Assembly (NCBI GenBank): GCA_025201365.1
Contig: JAIXMF010000011.1
Coordinates: 682,001 to 746,000 of the forward strand
DNA: 64,000 nt
From: Syncephalis plumigaleata
Lineage: Eukaryota > Zoopagomycota > Zoopagomycetes > Zoopagales > Piptocephalidaceae
Direction: 5' to 3'
The translations under genes were made by a program, and so were the position numbers. Under the pieces are notes generated by a model. That model was not told where the DNA came from and did not search any database. It worked only from the letters and a program-made list of their open reading frames with translations. Every line of letters starts with the position of its first letter. Position 1 is the stretch's first letter. Positions 1 through 12,177 of this stretch are shown here, piece after piece.

Positions 1-687
1 ATAGATGGAAAATCGATTATATAAATCAAGTTACTCCATATTTACTATCTAAATTGTACGAGTCCAAGTATTTAGGTGAAACCAAGGCTGATATCGAGAG
101 AAAAGCGCAACACGATAGCCGTACTTCTACATCTAAATACTAGTAGTAGTAGTATGAATGTCGATAGTAGACACTGCTCATACAATAGAGCGTAAAAAAT
201 AAACAATACACGTTGCCATTTACCATTTACATCTAAACATTTCCCATTATTATTGCTGTTGTTGTTGCTGTATGGGATTGTTATCGTTCCAAGTGTCTTC
301 CATTGATTCTTCATTTGTAAATGTACTACTTTTTTTGCTATTGTTTCATAGTAACATGCTAACGCTACTAATATAGATACACAGAGAAACATCGTTATAA
401 TTGCACGTATCGCTGAAACGAAACCATTTACCGCATAAAGTAGGAATAGAAGCTGAATATGAAGCTGATTGCAGTAAACAAATTGATACCATTTGGTCCA
501 TACTCAAATATGGTATATTGGCGCAGTTTCAAATTTCTGTATAAATACTTTGCATTGGTTTAGTGGATCGATTAGTGTATCCGCATCCACATTCTCGCCA
601 TCCTCATACTCATTGACAATACGCCATTCCCGTTTAAGCTTTCATTGCATTCACGATTGATCACGTCTCTTTTTCTTCTTCATTATC
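1..687. other. Left-edge non-coding region
   Basis: No gene is supported here. A minus-strand reading frame at about 72-392 begins with a hydrophobic stretch and an Asn-rich segment and could be the start of a small membrane or secreted protein. It has no recognisable domain and lies at the window edge, so it is not called. The right part is the promoter of the secreted gene that starts at 688. Confidence 0.4.
540..547 (+). promoter_or_regulatory. TATA box of the secreted gene at 688
   Basis: TATAAATA lies 148 bp upstream of the ATG at 688. The same octamer at a similar distance precedes other secreted-protein genes in this window. Confidence 0.5.
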
Positions 688-1671
688 ATGATCTTTCCTC
701 AACAATTTCAAGCTTTTGCCGCTATTTGCATGGCAGGCTTAATGACAATAGCTACGCAGAGCGATGCTATTTCCATTGCCGCACCTCAAAGAATCGCCCA
801 TAGCTTATTCAAGAGTAAATAGACCTAGCGCCTCACTTGCCGTGAAATATACTAATTGACATCGTACTTTGCAGCTGGCTACACTCTTAACGAGTTGCCA
901 CGGATAAGACTCAAGTCCACTCCATTTGGCAAGGATATGCCTGTTATTACTGAAACGTTTAAATTGGACAATACCGTTTATTATGGCAAGGGCGTAGCTG
1001 GTAATAAGCACTATCAAATACTGTGTGGCAATGATGTATCCAATAATCCAAAGGATAGATCCTTTCAAATATTACATGTAAGCTATCACGAGTATATCTA
1101 TTACGCACGAGAGTGAGCGTGAAAATAACCATCTATTCTTCTTATTACAGGATATAGAGAGGACTCGACTTCCCGCTGCTCATAACATGGGCAAACACAC
1201 GATTCTAAGGTCGGCTTCCTTTAAGCAGCTGAATGATGGCGGTGTTTGCTACTTTGTCCCATATCGCAGTGTGCCACCCTCGCCAATTATATCAAGGGGA
1301 TGATGTATAGGAAATTGGACGAGGAGAGCGAAAAACGTCGAAATATGTTGTTCAATCGTATAAACGATTCAATCAAGGATGGTCTCATCTATTTGGCACG
1401 AGTAGGTTGGAGTACAACCAACGCTTGACGGTAAGTGGAGATAACATTAGACGGAGTCATTATATAAATCAAGTGTAGCTTACACCACCACCGCTTATTA
1501 TTAGACATTTGCATTGAAGGTGCTTCATCGATTATCATGCGTGGCTACAATAACGCCGAGAGCGTACGTTTATCAAATGATGCCCAGAAAGTAAATGAAG
1601 CAGAAGATAATGCGAACAAGATCTCTGCTAAAATCGAAGAGACCAAACAAAAAGCATCAAGAAGCTTGTAA
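688..1671 (+). CDS. Secreted protein of unknown function, four exons
   Basis: The ATG at 688 opens a typical signal peptide (MIFPQQFQAFAAICMAGLMT, then a small-residue site ending QSDA). Exons at 688-814, 875-1077, 1151-1430 and 1505-1671 have GTAAGT-like donors and CAG/TAG acceptors. The middle has a VYYGKG segment and a single DGGVCYFVPYR segment. The last exon is charged and probably helical (EAEDNANKISAKIEETKQKA). The reading frame does not run unbroken through the third exon, so either the gene is decayed or the sequence has errors there. No family is recognised. It is the first of several secreted proteins in the window and has a TATA box. Confidence 0.55.
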
Positions 1672-2202
1672 TGCCATTATTACTTTCTTGCTTGCTTACC
1701 AACAACATCACTCAACAGCGATATTACTATTGACTAGTAACAGTGCGTATATTACTTACATAAACTAAATAAATGTTTTGTTCAGTGTAAATATATGTAT
1801 ATGTATTCCATTTCATTCTATTGAATAGATTATAGTAATCATTCGTATACGTATTCTTTTCATTGCTACTGTTATACCTGCTACTACTCCATAGATACTA
1901 TTGTGCTACAATACATTCACACTACAAGAGCAACAAACATTCACACTGTTCACATGTTGTCTTTTCTCTGCTACTAATAAACATATAGTCATTTGAATGT
2001 TCAGAAAGCGGAAGGGCCCGCAAATACATGGTATATTCTTTAGGACCCAATCGTGCAAAACAGCCGTTGCCAGACGATAGCCCATCACAAAGAAGGGAAC
2101 AACAAATGCAATAGACGCGTGTATTCGGCAAAGGATTGTGGATACCTCGTTCGTTCACAAGTAGTATACGTAGTGACCGACAAAAGCCAGCGTATAAGTG
2201 AA
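1672..2202. other. Intergenic, AT-rich
   Basis: Convergent 3' ends: the secreted gene on the plus strand and eL39 on the minus strand. Several AATAAA-like strings (for example AAATAAATG near 1768) could serve polyadenylation. Reading frames around 1906-2343 lie antisense to eL39 and show no domain. Confidence 0.5.
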
Positions 2203-2479
2203 TTAGAGGTTGAGCTTGGTACGGCGCCAGTGGCGACGCTTAGCATTGTAGCTAGAGGAGGTATCATCATGATCATGATCATTGTTATTAGTATATTTGC
2301 ATGTGCATGTGAGATAGTCTACTGTATTGATAATGTGCCATAACATGCGTATGCGTGTACGTGCAAGCTACTTACCGAATGGTGCTGTCAGTGCGCAGAC
2401 GGAACCAGTATGGGACTGGACGGTTCTGCTTCTGCTTCTTGCCCAGAATGCGCTTGATCTTGAAAGTCTTTTGCGACGG
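2203..2479 (-). CDS. RPL39: 60S ribosomal protein eL39, exons 2-3
   Basis: Two minus-strand exons, 2376-2479 and 2203-2251, encode the complete 50-residue body of eL39: [20 protein letters not shown], then [16 protein letters not shown], then after a 124-nt intron [15 protein letters not shown] and a stop. The protein is a small, basic structural protein of the large subunit that lines the lower exit tunnel. The ATG must lie in a separate upstream exon consisting of ATG alone, as is common in eL39 genes. Two ATG|GTA candidates are at 2680-2682 and 2830-2832. The coding length (3+104+49 nt) gives 51 residues, exactly the family size. The exons are too short to stand out as open frames. ARPC4 lies upstream on the same strand. 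Confidence 0.93.
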
Positions 2480-2695
2480 CTATGTGTACATACACGATTC
2501 ATAATATGAGAGAGTAATAGATTAGCATTCTGATAGCTTCGGGTATCCCTTATTCACAATAGTAATAGTAATAGAAGTGGACAATGTCACCAATGTTATG
2601 AATTCCAATAAACCAGCTTTCTATCATCAGGTCAACTAGTAATTGCAAGTATACGTGTGTATATATGTATAACATATACCATAACTACTGGTACA

Positions 2696-2762
2696 TCCAT
2701 CCATCCATCTATCTATCTCTCTCTCTAGCTATCTATGCATCCATCTATGCATCCATCCAGCT
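2696..2762. repeat. CCAT/CTAT-type simple repeat
   Basis: Runs of CCAT, CTAT and CT units, interrupted by GCAT. It lies between eL39 exon 2 and ARPC4, possibly inside the 5' intron of eL39. Confidence 0.7.
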
Positions 2763-3121
2763 GCATTATACTGAATGTATATCTGTACTGTATCATATCA
2801 TCTACCCATAGAATTGATTCATAACCTACCATATTGCAAGTTATAGACGGTGTGTCGTCGATATCAGGAGAGGAGGAGTGTTTAGACAGATAGGGCGGAA
2901 AACATTCAGTAACATGGAACCACTATGCAGTCACGTGATTTATTATAGAATTAATAACAGAACTGATAGAGGAGATAATAATAATGGCGATGATGATGAT
3001 GATGATCATTTACACCCAAGTATGAATGTGATAGAGTATTGTAGTAGCGAAAAGTATTCATGAGCATATACGTGCATATTAGATATCATTATTACAACTA
3101 GCTAGATAGTATACAACTTAC

Positions 3122-3824
3122 CTGAAGCAAGAATGATTCGGCTACAGTACGAGCGCGTACATTAAGGCTTAGTTTCATTTCACTAATTTCCTTGTCTACC
3201 TCCTCCATAAATTGAATAATAAAATCTACCAGTTTATGCTTAAACATTTGTTGAGTATGGAAGTTGGTAATTAGGAAGCTGATGCTGTAGCCCTATTAGA
3301 ATAGATGTCAGTCTCTAATGTAATAATGCTATAAAGCAAAGAGAAATATGAATGAATGAGATGCTTACTTCAATGGGTTTACGACGTAGAATAACAAAAG
3401 GCTCGGCACGTTGCATAAGAAACCCGGTAAACTTATGACATAGAATGGCTTCAATCTCATCGGCCTGTTTACTCGAATACTAACGCGAACCGCATTGATT
3501 GATGGCTCGATGAGAACACGTTCATTCTCGTTGCGACTTATACAAACTGGGTTGAGTAGCACTTCTTTGGAAGAGCTAAACGTATACAGATAGATATGTG
3601 AGCGAGTGTGAATACGTGATAGTAGTAATAACGCTAGTTACTTTGCTTCAACTTCAGGCTTATTGTGACGTTCTACGACCTGAGAGGAAAAGTTTTCGAG
3701 ACATAGTGCTGCCGTTAAGGTGGAGCGTACAGCAGCTAGATAGGAACGCAATGTATTCGACTAAGTAGCATACAAGATGACAGGTCAATATCTATCTGTT
3801 TCTCTACTAGCTAATACCTACCAT
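3122..3824 (-). CDS. ARPC4: Arp2/3 complex subunit 4 (p20-ARC)
   Basis: ARPC4 forms the ARPC2-ARPC4 core of the actin-nucleating Arp2/3 complex. Four minus-strand exons are seen: 3822-3824 (the ATG alone), 3642-3760 ([20 protein letters not shown], then [20 protein letters not shown]), 3369-3575 ([20 protein letters not shown] and onwards) and 3122-3292 ([20 protein letters not shown], then [20 protein letters not shown]). These match the family almost end to end. Exon 3 has one frame break near 3470, inside an A run; reading on in the next frame restores the expected [11 protein letters not shown] and VILRRKPIE. The gene is conserved, so a missing A in the sequence is likelier than true loss. 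The last one or two codons and the stop lie beyond the GTAAGT at 3121; a small exon near 2951-2962 is possible. Confidence 0.92.
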
Positions 3825-4116
3825 ATTGAATACAGATACAGCTGTCTTTTTGTAATAAGAGAATACGATGAGATGAGATGAATGTGGTTGGTAAGGAATC
3901 GTGTTATTGATGGCGGATATACAAGCACTCCTTGATGACTATGTTCGCTATTATTGAGAGTGTGACGCAGGACAGTCAAATAAACTGCCACAGTTAAAAA
4001 CTATTAGTTTATAAAATAGGATGAACAAGACTCAGTCATTTCAATTTTTTTAATCTATTTTATTTTATTTCTTTTTTTCAGTCTATTAGCACGTACCATT
4101 ATTATTGCTTAACGCC
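3825..4116. promoter_or_regulatory. Divergent promoter region ARPC4 / nucleolar FKBP
   Basis: A 292-bp gap separates the ATG of ARPC4 (minus) from that of the FKBP gene (plus). T-rich tracts (about 4045-4080) precede the FKBP start. No TATA box is seen. Confidence 0.4.
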
Positions 4117-5314
4117 ATGACATTTGTACTTGGATTCTGGGGTAAGCAATATAGTTAGACTGTAATAGACTGCTATATACTAACTATGTGACTATAGGTC
4201 TTCATGTAGAGGCTGAAAAGCAGTACACACAGGAAGTGGACACTTCTTTCCGTGTGTCGATGGCCAGCTTTGGCAAAAAGGTATCGGGTAACGAGCGTAG
4301 TTCCGTCATAGCCGTAGTCGATGGCAAGGAATACGTTCTATGCAATCTTATTCCAAACAAGATTGAACAGCAACCATTGGATGTGATCTTTTCCATGGGT
4401 GAAGAAATCACGCTCTATGTTACTGGCAAGAACGAGGTCTTCCTTACTGGCAACTACATTCCAGATGCTGATGGTGATGATGAAGAAGATGATGAAGATG
4501 ACGAGGAAATCGACTCGGATGAATTGGATATGGATTCTGATGAGGAATTGGATAGTGAGGAAGAGGCTAAGCTCTTGAAGCTTATTGCTCAAGACGATGA
4601 AGATATTGAATATTCAGATGAAGATGAGGAAGAGGAGGAAGAGGAAGAAAAGCCTGTGCCAGTAAAGAAGGTCAAGGAAGTGGCCAACACAAAGCGTAAG
4701 GCAGAGGAAGTGCCAGTACAAACATCAAAGGAAAAGAAGAACAAGAAGGAGAAGAAAGAGAAAAAGGAGAACACTGCTGCATCAGAACCAGCTGTCAAGA
4801 AAGAGGAAGACAAGAAGAGTAAAGCCACTAAAAGCAATGTAAGTAATCACTATAATAATAATAGTAATAGCCATTATAATAACCATTTATAATTAGCGTA
4901 AGGAATTGTCTAATGGTCTAATTATCGAAGATGTTGAGACGGGTACTGGTCCAAAAGCTACTAAGGGCAAGCGTGTAAGTTACTATTACTAGTATTGATT
5001 AGAATACTTTACTTATCATGTCTATTAGTTGGCTATGCGTTACATTGGTCGTCTAATGAATGGCAAGGTGTTTGATCAGAACACAAAAGGCAAGCCATTC
5101 AACTTTAAACTAGGCAAGGGTGAAGTAATTAAAGGTAAGTGTATACTATATATATATATATATAATTGCTTGTTATTAATTATATAATGTGTGTATACAC
5201 TTGATTAGGATGGGATCAAGGTATTGATGGTATGCAATTGAATGGCAAACGTCGTCTTACTATTCCACCTAAGCTTGCGTAAGTAATAGATAATGTCTTT
5301 TATAACAATTACTA

Positions 5315-5345
<31 letters not shown>

Positions 5346-5506
5346 AATGTATAGTTATGGTGCTCGAGGTGCTCCACCCGATATCCCAGCCAATGCCACA
5401 CTTCAATTTGATGTAAGTTCTACGTGATGATGATTACAAGATGAATAGATTAACTGATATTTATTAATCCCTAATATTATAGATTCAATTGGTTGGCATT
5501 AACTAA
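4117..5506 (+). CDS. FPR4: Nucleolar FKBP-type peptidyl-prolyl isomerase (FPR3/FPR4-like)
   Basis: This is a proline isomerase and histone chaperone of the nucleolus. Seven exons (4117-4141, 4198-4838, 4897-4974, 5029-5134, 5209-5278, 5355-5412, 5483-5506) splice to 333 residues with no frame break. The N-terminus is a nucleoplasmin-like domain ([20 protein letters not shown]). A long Asp/Glu-rich middle (about residues 105-165) and Lys-rich tracts follow, as in yeast Fpr3/4. The C-terminal FKBP domain has the expected active-site strings: [33 protein letters not shown] and ATLQFDIQLVGIN. The ATG starts directly at the conserved nucleoplasmin-like motif. Introns 5 and 6 hold a TA run and an ATTG run. 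The gene could equally be named FPR3; the two yeast genes are paralogues. Confidence 0.95.
5312..5345. repeat. (ATTG)n microsatellite in an FKBP intron
   Basis: About eight tandem TTGA/ATTG units inside the fifth intron of the FKBP gene. Confidence 0.85.
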
Positions 5507-5719
5507 TAAAATACATTGACGTCAATCGTATACGATTACTAGACATTTAACTTACTCATTTATCCTATTCTAAATAAATGGTCACTACTTTATTTACTAG
5601 AACAGTATAGATATACTAATCAGTAATATGTTAATGATTTATATATTATTATTCATTAGATGCACACATAATGAATATTATGTAGTAGATTGTGAATTCA
5701 TTCATTCATTCATTCATGA

Positions 5720-7059
5720 TTATCGACCAAATAGCATAGTCAGTAGTAAGGTACCTAGACTGCCTGCCATTACACCTTCAGCGGCAGCCATCCATGAATT
5801 CTCACTAGGGAACTGATGGCCTGTCCATCTACGAATTGTATGTGTTGTTCCCGTTAATAAACGATCCAGTGTGCTAGTTGATCCTGTAACATTAGATGGC
5901 ATCATTATGACATTCTCTTCTTCCATATGAATTGGTAGTGGTGCTGTAGCTATAGCTGTAGCTGTACTAGTATCTTCCTTCTTTATATCGCGCTCTAATG
6001 GATAATCATTCACTAGATTAAGACTGGATTTCAGCTTATTAAATTCATGATGTTGCTCATCTAGTAAACGTCGTATAAGTACCGTCTGCTCTTGCTGCTC
6101 TCGATCATGAGTGACGGCACGTTTCTCTAGCAATTGTTCTACATGCTGGCCTAGTTTCTCTCGTTTTCGCGGTTCAAATATTGTTTGCACTGAGAGAAAT
6201 AGCAACACGTTAATTAACATCAAGGCTAATGTGCCATAGGTGGAAGCACCACGAATCTTATCACTCCACAGTTGTTCCTCGTGATAACGCGCTCGTATCG
6301 CATCCACTAATCGATCGTAACGATGTTCCACCTCTGTTTCGGCACTGGCACTCTCCGATTTAGCTGCTAGTTCCGCTTGTTCATTGCTGTGTTCATCACG
6401 ATATAATCGCGTGAATCGTGTCACATCCTCGTCGGTCCACGCGTGTTTACGTTGTAGCAACGCGTTAATCTCCCGTTGACCGTGTGCCCGTTGACCCACC
6501 GCTTCTTCGTAGATCGATTTGGCACGACGTAATCGTTCACGAGCAGCAAGAAAAGCTTTCTCTACAAATAGTCTAGGATTACTACATGGTTTATCGTTGA
6601 TTGGGTCACTTCTTGTAACTGCTTACCTGAATCGACTACTTTCTGCTTAAGTTGAACTACTTCATCGTAGCCAGTTACTTGATTGAGACGTATACCGAGT
6701 TGACTGACGATGCCACTTAGGGTTGCGCGTGGACCTACACCCTGCCCTATACCGAGCGGTATCGATCCATTCTTCTTGTTTAGCGTGGCCTTTAGTCGGT
6801 CAAACGACGTAGACCAGTAGTTGGCAGGGTCTTCTTGCTTATCGCTGGAAGTAGGGTCTGCCGTTGTATGAGACGTTGCGGACGATTCCGTAGACACACT
6901 GGGCTGTTTCACTCTATCTTCCGCTACATTATGACTAGTATGCAGTGACCGTTGACTAAAGTACAGAGATGACACGAAGCGTGTAGGTTTATGATGACCT
7001 AGCACTGCAGTGCCTATGGGCTGAATGCCACGAAAACACCGCCGTCCTAGTGGATGCAT
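5720..7059 (-). CDS. SHE9: SHE9/MDM33-like mitochondrial inner-membrane protein
   Basis: She9/Mdm33 is a fungal inner-membrane protein that shapes mitochondria. Two exons, 6627-7059 and 5720-6561, splice in frame to 424 residues. The chosen start gives a basic presequence (MHPLGRRCFRGIQPIG); an in-frame ATG 17 codons earlier would add a hydrophobic leader and is less likely. The family core is clear: coiled-coil segments around KAFLAARERLRRAKSIYEEA, then DVTRFTRLYRDEH, then RYHEEQLWSDKIRGASTYGT followed by a transmembrane segment (LALMLINVLLFLSVQTIF) and EPRKREKLGQH. A second hydrophobic stretch (GVMAGSLGTLLLTMLFG) closes the protein. The gene ends tail to tail with the FKBP gene. Confidence 0.93.
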
Positions 7060-7282
7060 TAATATATAGATGACAATCAAGAAGGAAAAAAGAACGAAAA
7101 TAAAATACAATCTGGTATGTCACGGTCAACATATATATATATATTAGCAAGAGATATGCACATTACTAGTAAGAAATGAATATAAACAATAGGACAGCTA
7201 TGTAACATAAGAATGCTACGTGAATTAGAAAACAAGCACGATTCTCTTTAATAATTGTATATTCATAGGTGATATCTCTACG

Positions 7283-7468
7283 TTAGACGGCCAATAAATC
7301 ACCGAATTTACGTAGAAATACGACAGCTCCAGTGAACACGGCAAGACTTAGAGCAATAGTGGCGTTGCCTCCTCGTTTCTCGGGATGCCAGATTTCTCGT
7401 TTGACAAAGCGAACCAGTGCATTGCCTTCGTTGCTACCGGAATACGTAACGCGTTTACGACCTGACAT
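7283..7468 (-). CDS. Small single-pass membrane protein, possibly Tom6-like
   Basis: One exon of 61 codons. A basic N-terminal half (MSGRKRVTYSGSN, then KREIWHPEKRGG) precedes one hydrophobic segment (NATIALSLAVFTGAVVFLRK), and the protein ends KFGDLLAV. Basic N-terminus, single C-terminal membrane segment and a short polar tail are the layout of small subunits of the mitochondrial outer-membrane translocase such as Tom6. The resemblance is structural and weak in sequence. The ATG at 7468 starts the only frame and is followed by no splice site. It lies head to tail behind SHE9, also mitochondrial, on the same strand. Confidence 0.5.
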   Translation of the reverse strand: MSGRKRVTYSGSNEGNALVRFVKREIWHPEKRGGNATIALSLAVFTGAVVFLRKFGDLLAV

Positions 7469-8158
7469 TGTATATCTAATAATGAGGACATAGCTAGTTA
7501 ATACATACAGATGCTATTTGATGCTTGATAGCTGCTATTCAATGTCGTTACCTGCTTATGATCTAGTATGTGATTAGATCAAACAACAACAACACCGGAA
7601 GAAAGAGTAAAAGATGTGAATATCATAGTAAAAATCGATTTCTTTTTTCTTTTACAATGATTTCAAGTTTATTAAGCCTGTGTTTAACATCGTCATGCTT
7701 TTACAACATAGTCAATCATCAATAGTCGCTATTAATCGAATCATTTATTCGTCTTCTTATATAGATATGTATCCAAATACAAATATACAGACATATAGTA
7801 GTATAGATGTGTCAAGTCGTATAGTATATATTTATTGTTGGGAATAATTCGGGGTTGTTTTTGTTTAGACTAATGGTTGGTTACAATGATGCTCTCGCTC
7901 TCTCTGATGGATTTCATTTGTGTAGTGAACACTTGTTATTATTAATAGGCACGCGCTTTCTCTCTCGCTCTCTTACGTTCTCGCTCTCCCTTCCTCTTAA
8001 CTCGTCTTTATCGTCGTTCCATTGCCAGTTCACTTTTGTAAACAACGCGATCCTGCGAGATCAAGTCTTATGGGCGCTGCCTCGATATTATAGGCATACT
8101 AATTATTCCATATATACATATTGTTGTAGAACTAGTCTAGACTATCCGTAATAATAGA
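7469..8158. other. Intergenic region
   Basis: Contains T-rich and CT-rich tracts (7920-8030). The open frame at about 7855-8151 on the plus strand is made of CT runs, has no domain and is not called. Confidence 0.4.
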
Positions 8159-8359
8159 CTAGTTACTGCTGCCATACAATTGATATAATTCATCTTTATC
8201 GATCAAAGTTACAGACACGATCCACGCTTCTGGTTGAACGTCTAATCTTAGGCGATCTATCTCCTTATACTTTACAGGTAATCTATGCGCATATATCCAG
8301 TGACGCAATAGATTATTAACAGTGTTTTTATTTACGTTTCTAGTCAACTCGTTATTCAT
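8159..8359 (-). CDS. Possible 66-residue hypothetical protein
   Basis: A minus-strand frame, 100 bp from the start of the divergent BRE1 gene. The C-terminal half (IDRLRLDVQPEAWIVSVTLI, then DKDELYQLYGSSN) has the mixed strand-like pattern of a folded domain rather than low complexity. A TAG acceptor-like site just inside the start (GACTAG) means the frame could be the last exon of a gene whose first exon is not identified. No family is recognised. Confidence 0.3.
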   Translation of the reverse strand: MNNELTRNVNKNTVNNLLRHWIYAHRLPVKYKEIDRLRLDVQPEAWIVSVTLIDKDELYQLYGSSN

Positions 8360-8459
8360 CTATTAGTTATTGCTACTGGCAATAAAGCAAGCAGCGTAGT
8401 AGTATACCTCCTTGTCTATACGACTAGTATTAGCACAGTTACTATTATGCTATTGGCCT

Positions 8460-11400
8460 ATGGACGAGCGGAAACGACATTTAAGCGATTCTTTCGAGCA
8501 TACGAGCACCTCAGAGGGTGGCTCATCGGGCAATACACCGCCACCGTCCAAGAAGCATGCAAGTCTGATGCGTGGCGTGGCAAGCAGTGGTGGTATGGCC
8601 ATTAGTACGGGATTGGGTCATGAAATGGCGGAACAGGAAACAGCTCGTACATCACAGCCTGTGTCACCGTATACGACTATCACGAATGGCCCGTCAGATA
8701 CGCCAACCGATAGCACAGATGGACAAGAGAAGAGTTCCGCGGTAAGTGAATAATAAATACCCCTAGCAAGAAGTAGCCACAATCATTAATATCTTATGAC
8801 TATGACTATTAGGAAAAGTTGCTTCAATTTCAAAAAGAAGCAATATGGCGACAGATGCAAGAGTACAAGCGAGAATGCCAGCGTATGGAGGGTGATCTCG
8901 AACGAGTAGAGTCGTCACGTCAACATTTTTATTTATTAGCAGGTCGATTCGATGGATTTTGGCATGAGGTAATGTGTAATATAGCGAATAGATAGCATCT
9001 TACTAATAGATTATCTCATATGAATTATAATGTAGATTCAAAATGAACTTCAAAAAGTAGCACACACATTGAATGTTGTACAACGGTCGAGTCATCGGAT
9101 GCTACACTAGCAAATGGCAATAGCAGTAAGTGATTGGATTAATTGCGATATTATTATCCTTCTTATATGTTAGTAACCATGTACTAACAATATCTAATAG
9201 ATTCCGTAATAGCCCATGACTTTCTTGATCAACAAGCAATGCGTTGTATGGATGAAGAAGCGTGGAGCAACTGGCTTGAGAATAAGAAAACGTACACGTC
9301 TACGTTATTGCAAAATATAGTCAATTATACTAAACAAATGAGTAAAGACCGTGATGATATTATACATCATATTACGGGTAAGTAGGCATAGATCAACTAC
9401 TATAATTCCAATGTATAGTATACTAATTAGCATTGCTTTCTACTTGTACTCTATCATACAGTATTGGATGAGGCTGCTATCATTGATATGTTGAAAAAGG
9501 AGAATACACGTCTAAAGAGTGAGAAGGAATTAATGTCGGAAACAACAGCTGAATTCCATATTCAAAAAGAAAATTGAACGAAAAGGTGAATATTACTACT
9601 ACTGCAATATAATAGACTAAGCTAATGATTGAACAAATAATACGCAATTAGTGTAATCAATTGTCTAGTTCATTATCGGCTGTGCAAACACAATTACACG
9701 AGACTAAGCGGCAGAATGATGAATTACGCTTTGAATTGAAACGCGCAGAACGTGCCGTTGATCGATTGAAATCCACGTCAGAATTACCGGTAGCTGCATC
9801 ACCTGCATCGGAACCATACACCGCGGATAAGGCTAATCCACAGACGAGTAATCCTGCTTTACAAGCACCAACGGTAAGTAGATGTTACTTTGTATTATAG
9901 AGAAGGATGAGTATACTCAACAAGTACATAATTAGGATGTAGCCAGTATATCCGAGAATGGACATCTAGAAGCGGTGCAACGCTTGGCCGATAATCGTCT
10001 ACAAGAACTATGTCAAGTTAAAGATGATAAAGTTCGATTAATGCAAGAGATTGATTATCTTCGAATGCAATTAAGTACTTGCCCGATGAACGTATCATAG
10101 AACACCATTATTCCAGCGATTACAAGATAATGGCAACTATTACAGAGATGAAGTGGAACGACAACGAGTGACCATAGAAGCATTGCAAGCTGAACTGGAA
10201 GAGTTGAAATCAAGTCGACGACAATACATGGAACAAGTGCAGGTGAGCTATTTGGAACAGCAATATTACGGAATAGATATGATATTAATGGTGCTTACTT
10301 GATTAGACGGAAGAGAAAAAGCGACGTGAAGTATTAGAGTCAGAGTTACGTCGTTTGGAGAATGATCTTACACGCGTACGTGGTAATCGAGATCATTTAC
10401 AACAGCAATTGGAATTACGATGTTCCAAGGACAATACGGAACTAGTACAACATCAAGAGATTCGAGTTATTGCCAATACACGCAAGGTAATTAGTAATAG
10501 TAATACTCATTCTAATAGTTTGTAATTAAACAATGATATTATATAGGAGCAAATACAATGTTAATGACGGATATTCGTCGACTAAAATGAAGATTGCCGC
10601 AGATTCAGGTGACAGAGAAGCATTTGATTTCCATAGTGTTAATGAAGAGTTAAGCTTGGTCGAGCATCTACGAGGTCAACTCAAGTAAGTGTTATTGTTA
10701 TCTCTTATATATGTATATAGTATGATAACATTATGATTGATAGACAACAAGAGGAACAGATGCAAGTGTTGAAACAAGAAAATGACACCTACAAGAGTGA
10801 GATAGCCTCATTCTCCGAGGATGGACATACGGAAATAGAAAAGGTAGAGTGATATGTATGCGAATAATGATAGTATTAGCGTGCTAATTAAGCAATCCAT
10901 TGAATGATAGTTACTCACGCAACAAGCACAATTGAATCGTGAACTCGTCGAATCTAATGAACGTGCCAGGAAACTAGATGAAAAGTACAAAGCATTCAAC
11001 GATGCCAGTGATCCATTCATGAACTGTGTGAGCAATTGACTACACAAACTAAAAAGATAGAAGAATTGGAATTGAAATGCGAGTTCTATCAAAAGGCAAG
11101 TTTATATCATATGCATATATGAAGATATCTAATTGGCAATGATACATTAATAGACGGAATCACAACTTATGTCAGAAATTGAGAACATAAGCAAGGAGTG
11201 GTTCCAATTAGAGGAGAGTAGTTCACGTAAGATATTGGATATTGCCGCTAAAGAGGATCAAATAGTTCAATTATTAGCTGAGGTAAGCGTGTCTAACTTT
11301 GTATTATTTCATTATTGTATAATGCTAATCATGTATCCATTCATGTAGAAAACTAAATACGATCAGAAATACGGCATGCTACATAAGCAGAAAGATTCGC

Positions 11401-12177
11401 TTTCCAATGTTAACATTGCACTACGACGTCAATCAGAGAAACAGTTGGAGCAGATTCGTCGATTAGAGAACATGAAAAGAATCTTGATCAGCAATTGGTA
11501 ATTTATTATACAATTAATCTAGATACATGCATAATACTAACAATGAATATGATCATACTAATAGGCTAATCTTGAACGTGAACTTGCCTCAGTCAATACA
11601 GCATTGCAACAGTTTAAAGAACGATTAGCACAGACGAATCGTCAATTAGAAGAGACAACAGAAAAGATTAGTAAATCTGATGGAAGATTTACAGAGGTAA
11701 GCATGTAGTCATCAGTATCATTATTATTACAATTACTAATCATGGTCATTATAGTTACAAAACTTGTTAAAGGAACGTACACAATCATGTGAAGATGCTG
11801 TACATGCTCGTAGACGATTGGCAGAGGAACGAGACACGCTACAACAACGAGTTGATCAATTGACTCGACAACTATCCGGTGGACCTGATGTAGGCAATGA
11901 AGAAACAGAGCGACTATTGGAGGAATACAAGGTATGTCAATTAGATTAATGATCATATTCGTATAAATGATGCTTACTCTCCTCTTCATCAATACACCTA
12001 TAGACACTACTCAAGTGTGGTTCATGCAATTTACGTTTCAAATCACATGTATTATCACGATGCATGCACGTATTCTGTAAAGAGTGCATTGATTCACGTA
12101 TTGAAACGAGGCAGCGTAAATGTCCTATTTGTGGTGATGCTTTCGGTGTGAATGATGTTCGACAAGTCTATCTGTAA
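8460..12177 (+). CDS. BRE1: E3 ubiquitin ligase BRE1 (histone H2B)
   Basis: Bre1, with Rad6, monoubiquitinates histone H2B during transcription. Sixteen exons are inferred from 8460-8741 to 12004-12177, about 905 codons. The N-terminal SRQHFYLLAGRFDGFWHE region is followed by coiled-coil exons (for example RLMQEIDYLRMQL, then RVTIEALQAELEELKSSRRQ). A C-terminal C3HC4 RING has the cysteine pairs CGSC, CMHVFCKEC and CPIC and ends VRQVYL. The start MDERKRHLSDS is chosen over an ATG 16 codons upstream because it begins with the charged N-terminus usual for the family. At least six exons need a one-base frame change (near 9090, 9573, 10077, 10560, 11030 and 11475). Exon 11 appears to use a GC donor (AAAAG|GCAAGT at 11096). 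Confidence 0.93.
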
